A stretch of 64,000 bases of DNA from Streptomyces violaceusniger (GCA_005405945.1 BJHW01000001.1:124001-188000); one strand, 5' to 3'. Numbered from the stretch's first letter, positions 17,599 through 27,912 are shown. Notes: generated from the letters alone by a model not told the origin. Numbers and translations: made by a program.

Positions 17599-18156
17599 CT
17601 ACAGGTCGAACTCCAGGTGCTCGATGTCCGTGAAGCGGACCTCCTCCAACTGGCCGGCGCGGCGGCCGTTGTCCTGGAAGTAGACCTCCTTGAGCGCTTC
17701 GGCGGCGATCTCCCGCAGTTGCTGGTCGCCGGCGCCGGCTTCCTGTGCGTCGAAGAGGCGGGCGGCGTAGCGGGGCGGCAGGGCGACGGTCAGGTGCCGG
17801 ACGCGGTCCTGGTCCGTGGTCCCGATCGGTGCGGTGTAGCCGAGGCGGGCGCGGGTGTCGATGACGATGCCGCCTGTAGCCGCCGCCGTCTGCCGGGCCT
17901 TGGCGCGGATCTGCGGTTGCCACCGCTTCTTCACCTCGCGCTCCAGGCGTGCGGCGAGATCGGGGCGAGGCTTTTTGATCTGGTCTTTCACGTACCGCTC
18001 CACGGTGCGCTGGGATACCCGCAGCAGTTGGGCGACCGCCCTGGTGCCCTTGAGCTGCTTGACCAGGTACCGCATCTGCGCGGGTGCGCTCTTGGGCGCC
18101 GGGCGGGTGAACGCCTTCTGCACCGCGGCGTCCAGGCCGTCCCCGAACAGGCTCAT
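17599..18156 (-). CDS. tpg: telomere-protecting terminal protein Tpg
   Basis: 185 aa, the expected length of Streptomyces Tpg, the protein covalently attached to the 5' ends of linear chromosomes and plasmids. The N-terminus MSLFGDGLDAAVQKAFTRPA and the helix-turn-helix-like AVAQLLRVSQRTVERYVKDQ are characteristic. IVIDTRARLGYTAP, HLTVALPPRYAARLFDAQEAG and the acidic end FTDIEHLEFDL complete the match. It begins nine bases after the tap stop and is surely co-transcribed with it. No frame problems are seen. Confidence 0.93.
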   Translation of the reverse strand: MSLFGDGLDAAVQKAFTRPAPKSAPAQMRYLVKQLKGTRAVAQLLRVSQRTVERYVKDQIKKPRPDLAARLEREVKKRWQPQIRAKARQTAAATGGIVIDTRARLGYTAPIGTTDQDRVRHLTVALPPRYAARLFDAQEAGAGDQQLREIAAEALKEVYFQDNGRRAGQLEEVRFTDIEHLEFDL

Positions 18157-18165
18157 CGCCCTCCC

Positions 18166-20365
18166 CTACTCTCCGTTGTCGACATCGGTGACGGTGCCGT
18201 CCTTGATGTACCGGGCGAGGTTGAGCTCCGGGGCGTTGAACTGCTCGCGGACTCCTTCGCCCCACAGGACGGTCTGGGTGCCCTCGTGCTTGACCAGGCC
18301 GGGGTTGACGCCGAGCTTGAAGCCGCCGGGCAGCGGCTTGCCGTCCCGGTAGGGCAGGAAGTCCAGCGGGCTGGTGCCGTCGGCCGCGTACACGACGCAG
18401 TCGGACAGGATCGCGACCGGGTACTGGCCGGTGAACGCCGCATGCTTGACGATCTTACGGTGCAGGTTGATCCGGGTGCGGGAGATGACCGCCGCGCGGA
18501 TGTCCGGCCGCCACGTCGGGCGGGACAGGGCCCGCCACGGCTCACCGGGCCGCCATCCCTCCCCGCGGGGGCGTTCACGCAGCTTGCCCAGACCGCCCTT
18601 GACCGTCGCCTTGACGCCGAGACGACGATCGCCAGCTGAGGGTCGCGCTCCTTGTAGCCGTCCATCGCCGCCAGGAAGTCGGCCGGTGCCAGGTCCGCGC
18701 CGACGCCGAGGTCGGCCATCGTGGCCAGGTAGGCGTCGCGCAGCCGCTGGTACCAGCCGTCCAGGTAGCGGCCGTTGTCGTAGCGGACGTACGCCTCGAT
18801 CGGCGCGACGCCGTAGCCCAGTTCCACCGCGTAGGCGACAGTGGGCGTCGCGTACCAGGCCGGGCCGTCGGGGCGCTCGCCCTTCGGCGTGAACGGACTG
18901 GGCAGCAGACTGGGGTCCAGGTCCGCCCACGTGTCCTTGCCAACCTTGACCCGGGACAGGTCGACGTGGGACAGGTCGACCAGCCACGAGCCGGGCAGCT
19001 TCGCGTCGAACACCGGCGCCTTGACGTACGTGGGCGCGCCGAGGCCGACGATCAGGCCGTTGGCGCCGGCGGCGAAGGCCATGTTCACGTCGATGCCGAC
19101 CAGGTGCCGCAGGGTGCATTCGGCGTCGGTCATCGGCCGGGCCCAGTCGTATGCCTCCTCGAACAGCTTCTCGCCGGGGCCGCGGATGTGGAACCGCGGC
19201 AGGTCCGCCAGGAGCGGGTGACCGTCCGGGGCCTCGCACGGCGCGCACTCCACCGGGTCCTTCCCCAGACTGCCGGGGTTGTGCTCGGAGTGCCGCTTGC
19301 CGTCGGCGTCGGGCTCGGAGGCGCGGGTCGGCGGGTGCAGGGCGGTCATCAGCTCCAGGCCGGTCACGGCGGTGGAACCGCGCGGCGTCATCACACGGGA
19401 GGCGTACGCGCCCAGGAGCCGGGCGAGTTCCGCCGGCGGGAGTTGCGCGGCCTCGCCCCAGTGGCGGGAGTCCAGCGCGTGCCAGGAGGGGATGCACAGT
19501 TGGACGCAGGCCCGCTCCGAACCCTTCGCCGGGCGGTAGATCCGCGCCCACGGGCCGAACCCGCGCTTGGTCAGCTTCCAGTCGGCGCGCGCCAGCTGCT
19601 TGATGACCTTGTGGCCCTCCGGGATCCGTCCGGCGAGCCGCTCGGTCTCCGTGAGGGCGACCGGCAGGCCGTAACGCTCCAGCGCGGCTTCGGTGAGCAC
19701 GAGCAGCGGGTCGGCGTCCTTGCCCGGCCCGGACAGCTTCGGCTGCCCGAGCTCGCCTCCTTCAGAGCCCAGTCCACCAGGGCCGGAATCGACTTGGCAG
19801 GCACGTCCAGGACCAGGCCGTCGACGCAGTACGCCACGATCTTACGGTCGGCTTCGGCGTCGATGACGGCGAGCGGACCGTGGGCGAACCGCGGATCGGC
19901 AGCGTCCGTCACCGTGGTGACCTTGTTCGGGACGGCCTTCTTCGCCCCCGGACGCCGGGACGTCGACGTCGGCCTGGGGACGGCCGCCGGGCGTACCGCA
20001 GTGGCCGGAGCGGGCGCGGCGTGTAGTGCGGTGGTCTCCGAAGCCGTTTCCCGGGCGGGCGTGGCGGTTGGGCCGGCGCTCGCGGTCGGGGTGTTGTCGG
20101 TCGGCCCGGGCGCGGGGAAGCGGGCAGCGAGGCCCTCGAGGAGCCGGGCGTATGCGGCACGCTTCGGCGGCCGCGGCTCGGTACGGCCAGCTTCCCAGTT
20201 CCCCACCGCCTCGCGCCGGGTCCGCAGAGCCTCCGCAACCTGGTCCTGCGTCAGCCCGGCCGCTTCGCGCAGACGCTTACGCTCCGCAGGTTCCGGCAGC
20301 GGATCCCGCACAGCCTGCTCCAGCAGCGCGTCAACGGCACTGAACAGCGTTTCCTCGTTGGACAA
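18166..20365 (-). pseudogene. tap: telomere-associated protein Tap, two frameshifts
   Basis: Tap binds telomere overhangs and recruits Tpg. TTG 20365 with GGAGG seven bases upstream gives SNEETLFSAVDALLEQAV, then an XRE helix-turn-helix (REAAGLTQDQVAEALRTRRE). The long C-terminal region is present (FGPWARIYRPAKGSERACVQ, HLVGIDVNMAFAAGANGLIV, RINLHRKIVKHAAFTGQYPV) and ends in YIKDGTVTDVDNGE. The frame changes near 19755 (after ALKEAS; one base missing) and again near 18625. Total length, about 730 aa, fits intact Tap. Either the gene is dead while tpg is intact or the sequence has two small errors. Confidence 0.88.
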
Positions 20366-20705
20366 GACCTCACCTCCCAGCCACGCCCTACCGCAAATCG
20401 CACATTGATCGCCTGCGAATCGCATGCCAAACGCTCATTCGAGCGTAGGCAGGGTGCCCTGCCGCTGCAGAGGCTGTGGCGATTCGGATGCGAGGGCGAA
20501 GCGGCCGCCTCCCTGTACGTACGGACCGCTGTAGCACTCGTACGGGAGCTCTTCTCCCGATCACCAGTAGCCTTCGTGTCGCGAAGTTCGGAGCGGGTTG
20601 CAGAGGGGCGGGACGAATTGCCGATCGTCGACGAGGTGCAGCAACGGTGGCGCGCACGGCAGGCACCCGACGCGGACGCCATCGTGTTCGCCGACGGCTC
20701 GCTAG

Positions 20706-22122
20706 TAGGACTCCGTTAGGTCCGTCTTGATCTTGGCCTGCCCCTGCTGGGCAGAGGTTGGTGGCAGGTGCTGCAGATGCCGGTCCAGCAGTTCAGCAGG
20801 TCTTGGAGGGCGTCGAGGATCTGGTAGAGGGTGAGTCCGGTGTGTCGGCTTTTGGGGCCAGCCGCTGCTCGGTGAGGAAGGCGTGGGCGGCGGTGACCAG
20901 GGTGGCGTGGTGGTGCCAGCCGGTCCAGGAGCGGCCTTCGAAGTGGTCCAGGCCCAGGCCGTGCTTGAGTTCCCGGTAGTCGTGCTCGATGCGCCAGCGG
21001 ATCTTTGCCAGGCGGACCAGTTCGGCGATCGGGGTGTCCCCGGGCAGGTCCGACAGCCAGAACCGGGTCGGTTCCTCCTCGCCGTCGGGCCATTCGGCCA
21101 GCAGCCGCACCTGGGGCAGGACGCCGTCCCACCGGCCGTGCCCGGCCACCGCGGCGGCCTGGGCCAGCCGGCGCGAGCGCACCCCGGACGGCCGGACCCG
21201 CATCGCGAGGAAGCGGGAGGTCATCGGGCCACGGGAGCCCTGGCGCCAGGTCACCTCGCTGAAGGCTTGCCGTCCGGCGGCCGCGGCCAGTTCCGCCACT
21301 GGCACCGGTGGCTGCCGGTAGCGGGGCTGGGGCCTGCGGCCGTTGCCGGACCAGGCCGGGGCCGTGGGGTGCGCGTCATGCGGCTGGACGGTGATATCGC
21401 CGCGGATACCGACCACGTACGCGTGTCCCCGCTCGGCCAGGCCGGCGCGGAAGTCGGCGTTCTGGCCATAGCCGGCATCCGCCACCACCACCGGCGGCAC
21501 CAGTCCCCATCCGGCCAGCTCATCCAGAGCGTCCAGTGCCAGGCGCCACTTCTCCCGGTGCCCGACGTCCTTGGGCACGCCGGTCCGCTGCCGCCGGACG
21601 GCGTCATCCACCCACTCCTGGGGCAGGAACAGCCGCCAGTTCAGCGGGCACGAGGCCGCATCGGAGACCGCGTGCACACTGACCGCCACCTGGCAGTTCG
21701 CCTGCTTGCCCAGCGCACCGCAGTACTGATGCCCGACACCGACCGACATCCGTCCGTCCTTGGGGAAGGACACGTCATCGACCGCCCAGGCGTCCGGGCC
21801 GATCCGCGTCACCATCCGCTCGGCGATCCGCCGACGCACCGGCACCGGATCCCAGGTGGACTGGTTCACGAACTGCTGCAGGTTCTGCTCGTTGCCGTCC
21901 GGCAGCCGAGCGGCCATGGCCTGGATGGACTTGCGTCGACCGTCCAGCATCAGTCCCCGCAGATAGCAGTCGCCCTTGGCCCGCTGGTCCTTGCGCGGTA
22001 TCGAGGCGAACACATCCGCCACGAATAACGCCAACGACGCCCGAGCACGGTTCACTTCATGTGCATCCACACACCCACCATGCCCCTGAACACAACCACC
22101 GCCAAGACCTAACGGAGTCCTA
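20706..22122 (-). mobile_element. IS701-family insertion sequence (1417 bp)
   Basis: 16-bp perfect ends TAGGACTCCGTTAGGT and ACCTAACGGAGTCCTA, flanked by a 4-bp CTAG duplication (20702-20705 and 22123-22126), which fits the YTAR target of IS701. The insertion is clean and appears recent. Confidence 0.9.
20793..22070 (-). CDS. IS701-family transposase
   Basis: About 425 aa from GTG 22070. Signature segments include YLRGLMLDGRRKSIQAMAAR, AWAVDDVSFPKDG (catalytic Asp region), VVVADAGYGQNADFRAGLAE (second Asp) and RWRIEHDYRELKHGLGLDHF (Glu). The last residues, after QRLAPK, leave the family. A -1 shift at CCCCAAAA (about 20858) would restore GLTLYQILDALQDLLNCWTG and extend the protein by about 47 aa. 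Whether the short form is active is unknown. Confidence 0.87.
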   Translation of the reverse strand: MDAHEVNRARASLALFVADVFASIPRKDQRAKGDCYLRGLMLDGRRKSIQAMAARLPDGNEQNLQQFVNQSTWDPVPVRRRIAERMVTRIGPDAWAVDDVSFPKDGRMSVGVGHQYCGALGKQANCQVAVSVHAVSDAASCPLNWRLFLPQEWVDDAVRRQRTGVPKDVGHREKWRLALDALDELAGWGLVPPVVVADAGYGQNADFRAGLAERGHAYVVGIRGDITVQPHDAHPTAPAWSGNGRRPQPRYRQPPVPVAELAAAAGRQAFSEVTWRQGSRGPMTSRFLAMRVRPSGVRSRRLAQAAAVAGHGRWDGVLPQVRLLAEWPDGEEEPTRFWLSDLPGDTPIAELVRLAKIRWRIEHDYRELKHGLGLDHFEGRSWTGWHHHATLVTAAHAFLTEQRLAPKADTPDSPSTRSSTPSKTC

Positions 22123-22747
22123 CTAGCGGTGATGCACCTGGTGCATGTGTCCCCGCCCGATCGTCGCAATGGCCCGCGGGCCGGCCGATGGCAATGGCAG
22201 GAGATCCTGCGGGCCACCGCATGGAGCACTCCTGCCTGGGTGGACATCGACACGACGCACGCATCGTGCACCCATGCCGGAACGCTCGCCCTGGCAGGAG
22301 AATCAACAGACCACGGCAGCATCGGCTGGGTCGCTCTGACACAGGACAACGACGAAAGCGCGCTACGGTGGCTGGCCGTCTGTCAAACGTCGAACCCTTT
22401 CCACGAGGTCACCCTCGACGACCATCTGGTGACTGCCACCAGCACCTCAGGCCGTATATGGGCGTTCCCGCGAGAAGCCCCCCAGCAAGTGAAGATCATC
22501 GAGGACCCTGCGTACCCGCACCGCTGACGGGCGACGCAGTTCACCGGAAGTCCCCGGACCCGTCCCCGTTGCCGGACTTTGTCGGGACTCCCGCGAGTTC
22601 CTTGTGCTCGGCCCGTCACCTTCTGACCTGCGGCACTGGTGAGCGGGGGTTCACTCGATCGTCTGGAGACTTCGACGTTCCGTCGGAATTTCTGACGCTT
22701 CGCCGCCATCCATGACGCATGGTCGTTCGTAGTGAGCTGAGGCACCG

Positions 22748-23815
22748 ATGACGCTCGCGGTCGTCCGGTCGATCGGTACGCCGCGGCGACTGACGACGGC
22801 GCAGGAGTAGGAGGACTTCGAGCAGGAGCTGGTCGACCAGTTTCTGCTTGCCGGGGTTGGCGCCGGGATGGCGGACGGTTCGATCGCCGACGACCGGCGG
22901 GTGATCTTCGAGTACGTGCGGTTTCTCGGCCGGCCGGTATGGACGAGCGGTCCGGAGGATGCTGACCGGTTCCTCGCGGACCAGCGCAAGGTCAGACGGC
23001 TCGCGCACAGCACCGTCCAGAGCAAGGCATGGACGCTCGCGCAGTTCTTCGACTTCCTGATCACCCGCTACCAGGGCGACATCGGTCACGTGCTCGTGCA
23101 GCCGATCGACGAGTTCAACCGGCCGGCCAAGAGCGAGTACGGAACGCAGCGCATCCCGCCCTCCGAGGCGGAGGTGGACCAGCTGTTCAACGGGTGGCGG
23201 GAGTCGTTGGGGAGCGCGAGGAAGTTCCTGCCCGCGGCCCGGGACTACATGGTCGCCTCGCTGTGGCGGCGGGTCGGGACGCGCATGACCGAGACGCTCA
23301 AGCTGGACATCCGGGATTGGCGGCCGGACCTGGGCGACTTCGGCAAGCTGCACGTCCGGCACGGCAAGGGCAGTCGCGGGCGCGGACCGAAGGGACGCCT
23401 GGTGCCAGCCATCAACTCGACCGACACCCTGGTGGACTGGTGGCTCGGCGATGTGCGGCATCAGTTCGGCGATGACGACGCCAACCCCGACGCCCCGATG
23501 TTCCCCAGCGAGCGCCGCGACCCCCTGACCGGGTTCTGCCTCCGGGCGGGTGACGACGCGCTGCGGTCGGGCCTGAAGGGTGCGGTGGCGGCCTTCCTGC
23601 CCGCGTGGGCCGGGCGTCTGACACCGCACGTACTGCGGCACTTCTGCGCGTCCTCGCTCTACCTGCACGGCGTCGATCTGAAGGCGGTCCAGGAGCTTTG
23701 GGGCCACGAATGGCTGTCCACGACGACCCGGTACATCCACGTACACGAGAACCACATCGAGCAGACGTGGGCGACGGCGAACCAGCGGGTTGCGACCCGG
23801 CTGGGCCTGGGCTGA
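22748..23815 (+). CDS. tyrosine recombinase/integrase with N-terminal in-frame TAG
   Basis: From ATG 22748 the frame reads MTLAVVRSIGTPRRLTTAQE, then TAG (22808-22810), then EDFEQELVDQFLLAGVGAG and the rest. Homologues I know run straight through this point. Translation could restart at ATG 22868 (315 aa) without the first 40 residues. The catalytic domain is intact: RVGTRMTETLKLDIRDW (Arg), HVLRHFCASSLY (His-x2-Arg), LWGHEWLSTTTRYIHVH (His and nucleophile Tyr). N-terminal SAM-like core: STVQSKAWTLAQFFDFLITR. First gene of a three-gene cassette. Confidence 0.85.
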
Positions 23816-23825
23816 GGGAGAGGAT

Positions 23826-24143
23826 ATGCGCTGGAACTTGCGGATGAAGGCCGCCGAGCGGGGGATCTGGAAATCCACCGAGATGCGCCGGCGCCTGGCG
23901 GAGGCCGGGCTGGAGATCAGCACGGGCAAGATGTCGGCGCTGTGGACGGGGACGCCGACGACGGTCCGGCTCGATGACCTGGACATCATCTGCCTGGTGC
24001 TTCAGTGCACCACGGCGGAACTGCTCGTGCACGAGCCGGAAGTGGCGGCGGCCAGGAGGCCACAGGCCGAGCCGCGGGCCGCGGCCGGGTCCGCGTCGGT
24101 GGTGCCGCGGCTGGGCCGCGGCCGGACCTTTCCTCCGCTGTAA
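23826..24143 (+). CDS. small XRE/Cro-type helix-turn-helix regulator
   Basis: 105 aa, 10 bp after the recombinase stop, with GAGAGGAT just upstream. The Cro/CI-like fold is evident in RWNLRMKAAERGIWKSTEMR, LAEAGLEISTGKMSALWTG and TVRLDDLDIICLVLQCTTAE. A proline- and alanine-rich tail follows. Its stop overlaps the next start (TAATG), so the three cassette genes are coupled. Likely role: recombination directionality or transcriptional control of the cassette (inference). Confidence 0.85.
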   Translation: MRWNLRMKAAERGIWKSTEMRRRLAEAGLEISTGKMSALWTGTPTTVRLDDLDIICLVLQCTTAELLVHEPEVAAARRPQAEPRAAAGSASVVPRLGRGRTFPPL

Positions 24144-25889
24144 TGGCGCCGCCGAGGACGTGCCCACGGTGCCGCCAGCGGCCCGTGTCGAGCCAGGGCG
24201 CGAAGTACTGCCACCGATGCCGGCCGAAGCCCTGCGACCCGCCTCCGTGTCGACAGTGCGGGTCGACCGAGGATTACTGGACGGCGTTCAAGTGCCGTGA
24301 TTCTTACCGCGGTTCGTCAGCCGAGCGTCCGGCGTCCTGCCCGGACTGCTTCGCTGGGGGATGCTGCGGCGCTACGGCCGGATGTGCGTGGGGTGCCGTG
24401 CCTGGCGTCGGCTCTACCCGACCACCGGCCCCTGCCGGATCTGCGGGCGCGACCTGCACCTGGGCGAGAGCGGCGCGTGCCGGCTGTGCATGAAGCAGGC
24501 TCAGATGCTCGGCCCCGCCGCCAGGCCCTGGACCTGGAAGGGGCGAACCGGCACGGGCAGCAGCTGTTCTTCGCGGATGCCGAACGGCGCCTACAACTGC
24601 TGAACCCGAAGGGGTCACGGCGTCGGCCCGAGCCGGTCCCGCAGTCTCCGCCCCCGCTGGTGCCAGCAGAACACCAGCAGCTTGTCCTGTTCCCTCCGTC
24701 CGGCCGGGATCTGCGGCGCGGCCAAGAGCGGGGCTTTCCCGAGATCGAGGCGCCCGAGGTCGCAGCGGCGCTGAAGGCCGCGGTCGACGACTACGCGCAA
24801 CGCCACGAGCTGGGGTACTGCACCGCCTACGGCCTGGACCGCGGGCTGCGTGTCCTGCTGAGCATCCAGGAGACGCCCGGCGCCCGGTTCCGGGCGTCCG
24901 ACGTGCTGTTGCTGCGTGACATGCTTCCTCCGGTCAGACCCCTGCTGAAGCTGCTGGCTCAGCTCGACATGCTGGACGACGACCGCACCCCCGGCATCGT
25001 CCTCTGGTTTCGGGAGCGCACCGCCGGCCTTCCCGAACCGATGCTCGGCGAGCTCACCGCCTGGTTCGAGCTGAAGTTGTCCGGCAGCACGACCGCGCCG
25101 CGCGTTCAAGCGCGTCCGCCCCGGTGGATTCAGCGGATGGTGACGCACGCGCTTCCCGCCCTGCGAACCTGGGCGGACCAGGGCAAGGACTCGCTCCGGT
25201 CCGTCACCCGTGACGATGTCCTCGCAGTCCTGCCCGACAGCGGCACCCCGCGCGTGGACATGCTGCAGGGCCTGCGACACATCCTGCGGCCGCTGAAGAA
25301 CCGGCTGATCATCTTCACCGACCCCACCGCCCGTGTCTTCTGCGGCATGCCGACCCCCACCATTCCACTGCCCGTCGAGGTCCATGCCCTCCGGGCAGTC
25401 CTCCACGACCGGGAGGCTCCGCGGGCTGCCCTGGCCGCCCTGATCATCTTCCACGCGCTCACCTCCGGGCAGCTGCGCGGGCTGAAGACCACTGACCTGC
25501 GCGACGGACGCCTGTTCCTGCCCAACCGGCCTGTCCTGCTCGCCGAGCCCGTACGTACCCGCGTGGCGGCCTACCTGGACTACCGAAACCACCGCTGGCC
25601 CCGCACTGCCAACCCTCACCTGTTCGTCTCCCAGACCACCGGCTGCGGCGTCGAGCCGGTCAGCAACGTCTGGATCAACGACGTGCTCGGCATGTCCGCC
25701 CGCCGGCTCCGCGAGGACCGCCTCCTCCACGAGGCCGAGGCCACCGGCGGCGACCCTCGCCGCATCTGCGGTTTGTTCGGGCTGTCCGTCGGCGGGGCCC
25801 TGCGCTACACCGGCATCATCGACCAACCCGGACTCATCGAGTACAACCTCCGCAATGCGGGGCCGGCACCGAGGCCAGCACCCGAGTAG
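24143..25889 (+). pseudogene. zinc-ribbon protein with tyrosine-recombinase-like C-terminus, two frameshifts
   Basis: Three frames must be joined. The first (from ATG 24143) has CPRC, CHRC and CRQC; the second has CVGC, CRIC and CRLC; the third runs from about 24515 to 25889. Single missing bases near 24354 and 24512 explain the breaks. The large C-terminal part has VTHALPALRTWADQGKDSLR, LRHILRPLKNRLIIF, ALAALIIFHALTSGQLRGLK, LFLPNRPVLL and DPRRICGLFGLSVGGALRYT, the outline of a recombinase catalytic domain, but I do not see the full R-H-R-Y set. Intact length would be about 580 aa. It is coupled to the XRE gene. Confidence 0.7.
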
Positions 25890-25947
25890 GAAACCGGCAC
25901 CCCTGGTCAGCGCACCACATGACGTACGCATGACGCCGGGGGCTCCG

Positions 25948-26756
25948 TTACCTGCTCTCGCCCTCACACAGGCCAGCCTTGTTCACTTCCTCATCGTTCC
26001 ACCAAATGATATTGGTAAGCAGATCACCAACCGGGGATGATGAGCGTTCATCTAGACCTTTTGCCGTACGGATCCAACCTCTCCCACTGCTGTCGACGAA
26101 ATACATAGACCCAACTTTCCAGGAAAATTGATCGGAAAGCTTGGGCCACTCATCCAGAGACGCGATGTGGTTGCGGGGGATTTGTTCCAACCGCATCTTG
26201 GGTGCCAGGTACACGGTCTCGGCGCACGGGCCCAGGTTGGCCAAGTCCAGCACCCACAGTTCTTCCTCCTCCCCTTCGGGGAGGTGATGTTCTCCGTCGG
26301 GGCCACGTCTCTGCGAAAGACGCGAAGCACGATCTGAACCTCGGAGACCGGGTCAGGCGACCTGTTCAGAACATGGAGCTTCACGTTTTCTCGACGCCCT
26401 GCCGGATGCTCGACCCAGAAGGTCACTTTCGATGCTTGATCTCGCATCTGGCGAACACTTTCTTCCTTGGACTGGGATAGCTGATCTTTTGCCGTCTGCT
26501 GACTCCAGTACGAGGCAACGGCTTGGGCCCAAAGCCCTCCGATAGCTGCGACGGCAGCGAGCGCTGTCCCCATGACCGTGATGGCGTGCGCCCAGCTGGC
26601 CCGCCGTATGCGTTGCCAAGCCCTCCGTACCCGTGAGGCCCCAGTCTCGGGCTGCGGCTCGGGGCGTTCCTCACGCAGCCGTACTCGGACGTGGTTCGGC
26701 ACCGGCCGTTGCCGCGCGAGACGTAACCGGTCCCGCCTCTGCGGTTCGTTAGTCAC
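25948..26756 (-). pseudogene. single-pass membrane protein of unknown function, frameshifted
   Basis: GTG 26756 (GAGGGG five bases upstream) gives a basic cytoplasmic N-terminus (LREERPEPQPETGASRVRRA), one membrane helix (AITVMGTALAAVAAIGGLWA), a coiled region and an exported-looking domain (FWVEHPAGRRENVKLHVLNR). Near 26268, in a G-rich run, the frame changes and continues as LDLANLGPCAETVYLAPKMR to the stop at 25948. One extra G restores PKGEEEELWVLDLANLGP. About 270 aa if intact. Confidence 0.6.
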
Positions 26757-26956
26757 TGGTCCCCCTCGATTCGTCAAGCGCATAGACGCTCCCACAACTC
26801 AAACGGCCCCGCAGCTCTTGCTGGAGGGCAGCCGGAGTACGCCAGAAACAGGCAATAGGGCCGCAGCGAGCTCGGTCTGACGCAGGCAAGATCACCTGAG
26901 CCGTACCCCGCCGTCGTACCGGCAACCTCAAAGGCGTGTTTGACATGTTGGCCCTA

Positions 26957-27912
26957 AGGCCTGTCCGGCGGATCACTGATTGAGCGGTGTGGGTCGCGTG
27001 GCCGTTTCCATGGTCATGGGACGAGGTGATCTGACGAACGCGGAGTGGGCTCGTCTGAAGCCCCATCTGCCCGCGACAGGGCAGCGGGGCGGGCGTTGGG
27101 CGAGCCACCGCAAGGTGATCAACGGCATCCTCTTCCGTCAGCGCACGGGTGTTCCGTGGCGGGACCTGCCGACTCGGTTCGGCAGTTGGAAGACCGTCTA
27201 TGAGCGGCACAGACGCTGGTCGGCGGACGGCACCTGGGACCGTATCCTCCAAGGCGTGCAGGCCGACGCGGATGCGGGAGGCCGGATCGACTGGAACATG
27301 GTGAGCGTGGACTCCACCTCCTGCCGCGCTCACCAGCACGCTGCCGGTGCCCGGAAGAAGGCACCGCGTGTCCCGAAAAAAGAACAAGGCCCCGGCAGCA
27401 CCGCTCCGACGAGGGTCTCGGACGATCACGGGGCGGGCTGACCTGCAAGATCCACCTCGCCGGTGAAGGCGGACGCCGCCCCCTGGCCCTGCTGATCACG
27501 CCGGGCCAGTGGGGCGACGCCCCGCAGCTCATCCCGGTGCTCGAACGCGTCCGTGTCGCCCGCGCCGGTGGCGGCCATCCGCGAACCCGGCCGGACCACC
27601 TGGGGGGCGACAAGGCCTATTCTTCCCGCCGTAACCGCCGCTACCTGCGACGACGGCACATCACGCACACCATCCCCGAGCCGAGGGACCAGCGAGCCAA
27701 CCGCCGACGCCGCGGCAGCAAGGGCGGCCGACCCACCAGCTTCGACAAGGCGCTCTACAAACGCCGCAACGAAGTCGAGCGGACCATCAACCGACTCAAG
27801 AACTTCCGGGCCCTGGCCACGAGGTACGACAAGCGGGCCTACGTCTTCCACGGCACTGTCACCCTGGCAGCCATCCGGTTATGGCTCCGGCCATGATCCG
27901 CCGGACAGGCCT
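26957..27912 (+). mobile_element. IS5-family insertion sequence, second type (956 bp)
   Basis: The inverted ends AGGCCTGTCCGGCGGATCA / TGATCCGCCGGACAGGCCT are flanked by TA on both sides (26955-26956 and 27913-27914). That fits the TA-targeting group of IS5. Its sequence is unrelated to the 874-bp IS5 copies. Confidence 0.85.
27016..27896 (+). CDS. IS5-family transposase, -1 frameshift
   Basis: Frame A (27016-27441) starts MGRGDLTNAEWARLKPHLP and includes NGILFRQRTGVPWRDLPTRF and the first Asp in NMVSVDSTSC. Before its stop is a slippery CCGAAAAAAG. A -1 shift there joins it to GLGRSRGGLTCKIHLAGEGG and frame B (LGGDKAYSSRRNRRYLRRR, KRRNEVERTINRLKNFRALA), ending at 27896. This is the standard arrangement of the group, so I take the shift as programmed. 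Confidence 0.83.

Larger units (their letters stand above)
20405..22527 (+). pseudogene. hypothetical gene split by an IS701 element
   Basis: The frame up to 20705 (IVDEVQQRWRARQAPDADAI, then VFADGSL) and the frame from 22127 (VMHLVHVSPPDRRNGPRAGR to IIEDPAYPHR) become one continuous frame if 20706-22122 and one CTAG copy are removed. The second part has AWVDIDTTHASCTHAGTLAL and WVALTQDNDESALRWLAV. No family is recognised. The true start is uncertain, because TTG 20405 would leave only 39 bp to the divergent tap start; a start further downstream is more likely. Confidence 0.55.

Noticed and set aside
18166..20365. programmed frameshifting in tap
   Set aside because: No slippery run or stimulatory hairpin is evident at either break, and intact Tap genes are not known to need it.
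22616..25967. long minus-strand frames opposite the recombinase cassette
   Set aside because: No motif on that strand, whereas the plus strand has catalytic residues and CxxC arrays.
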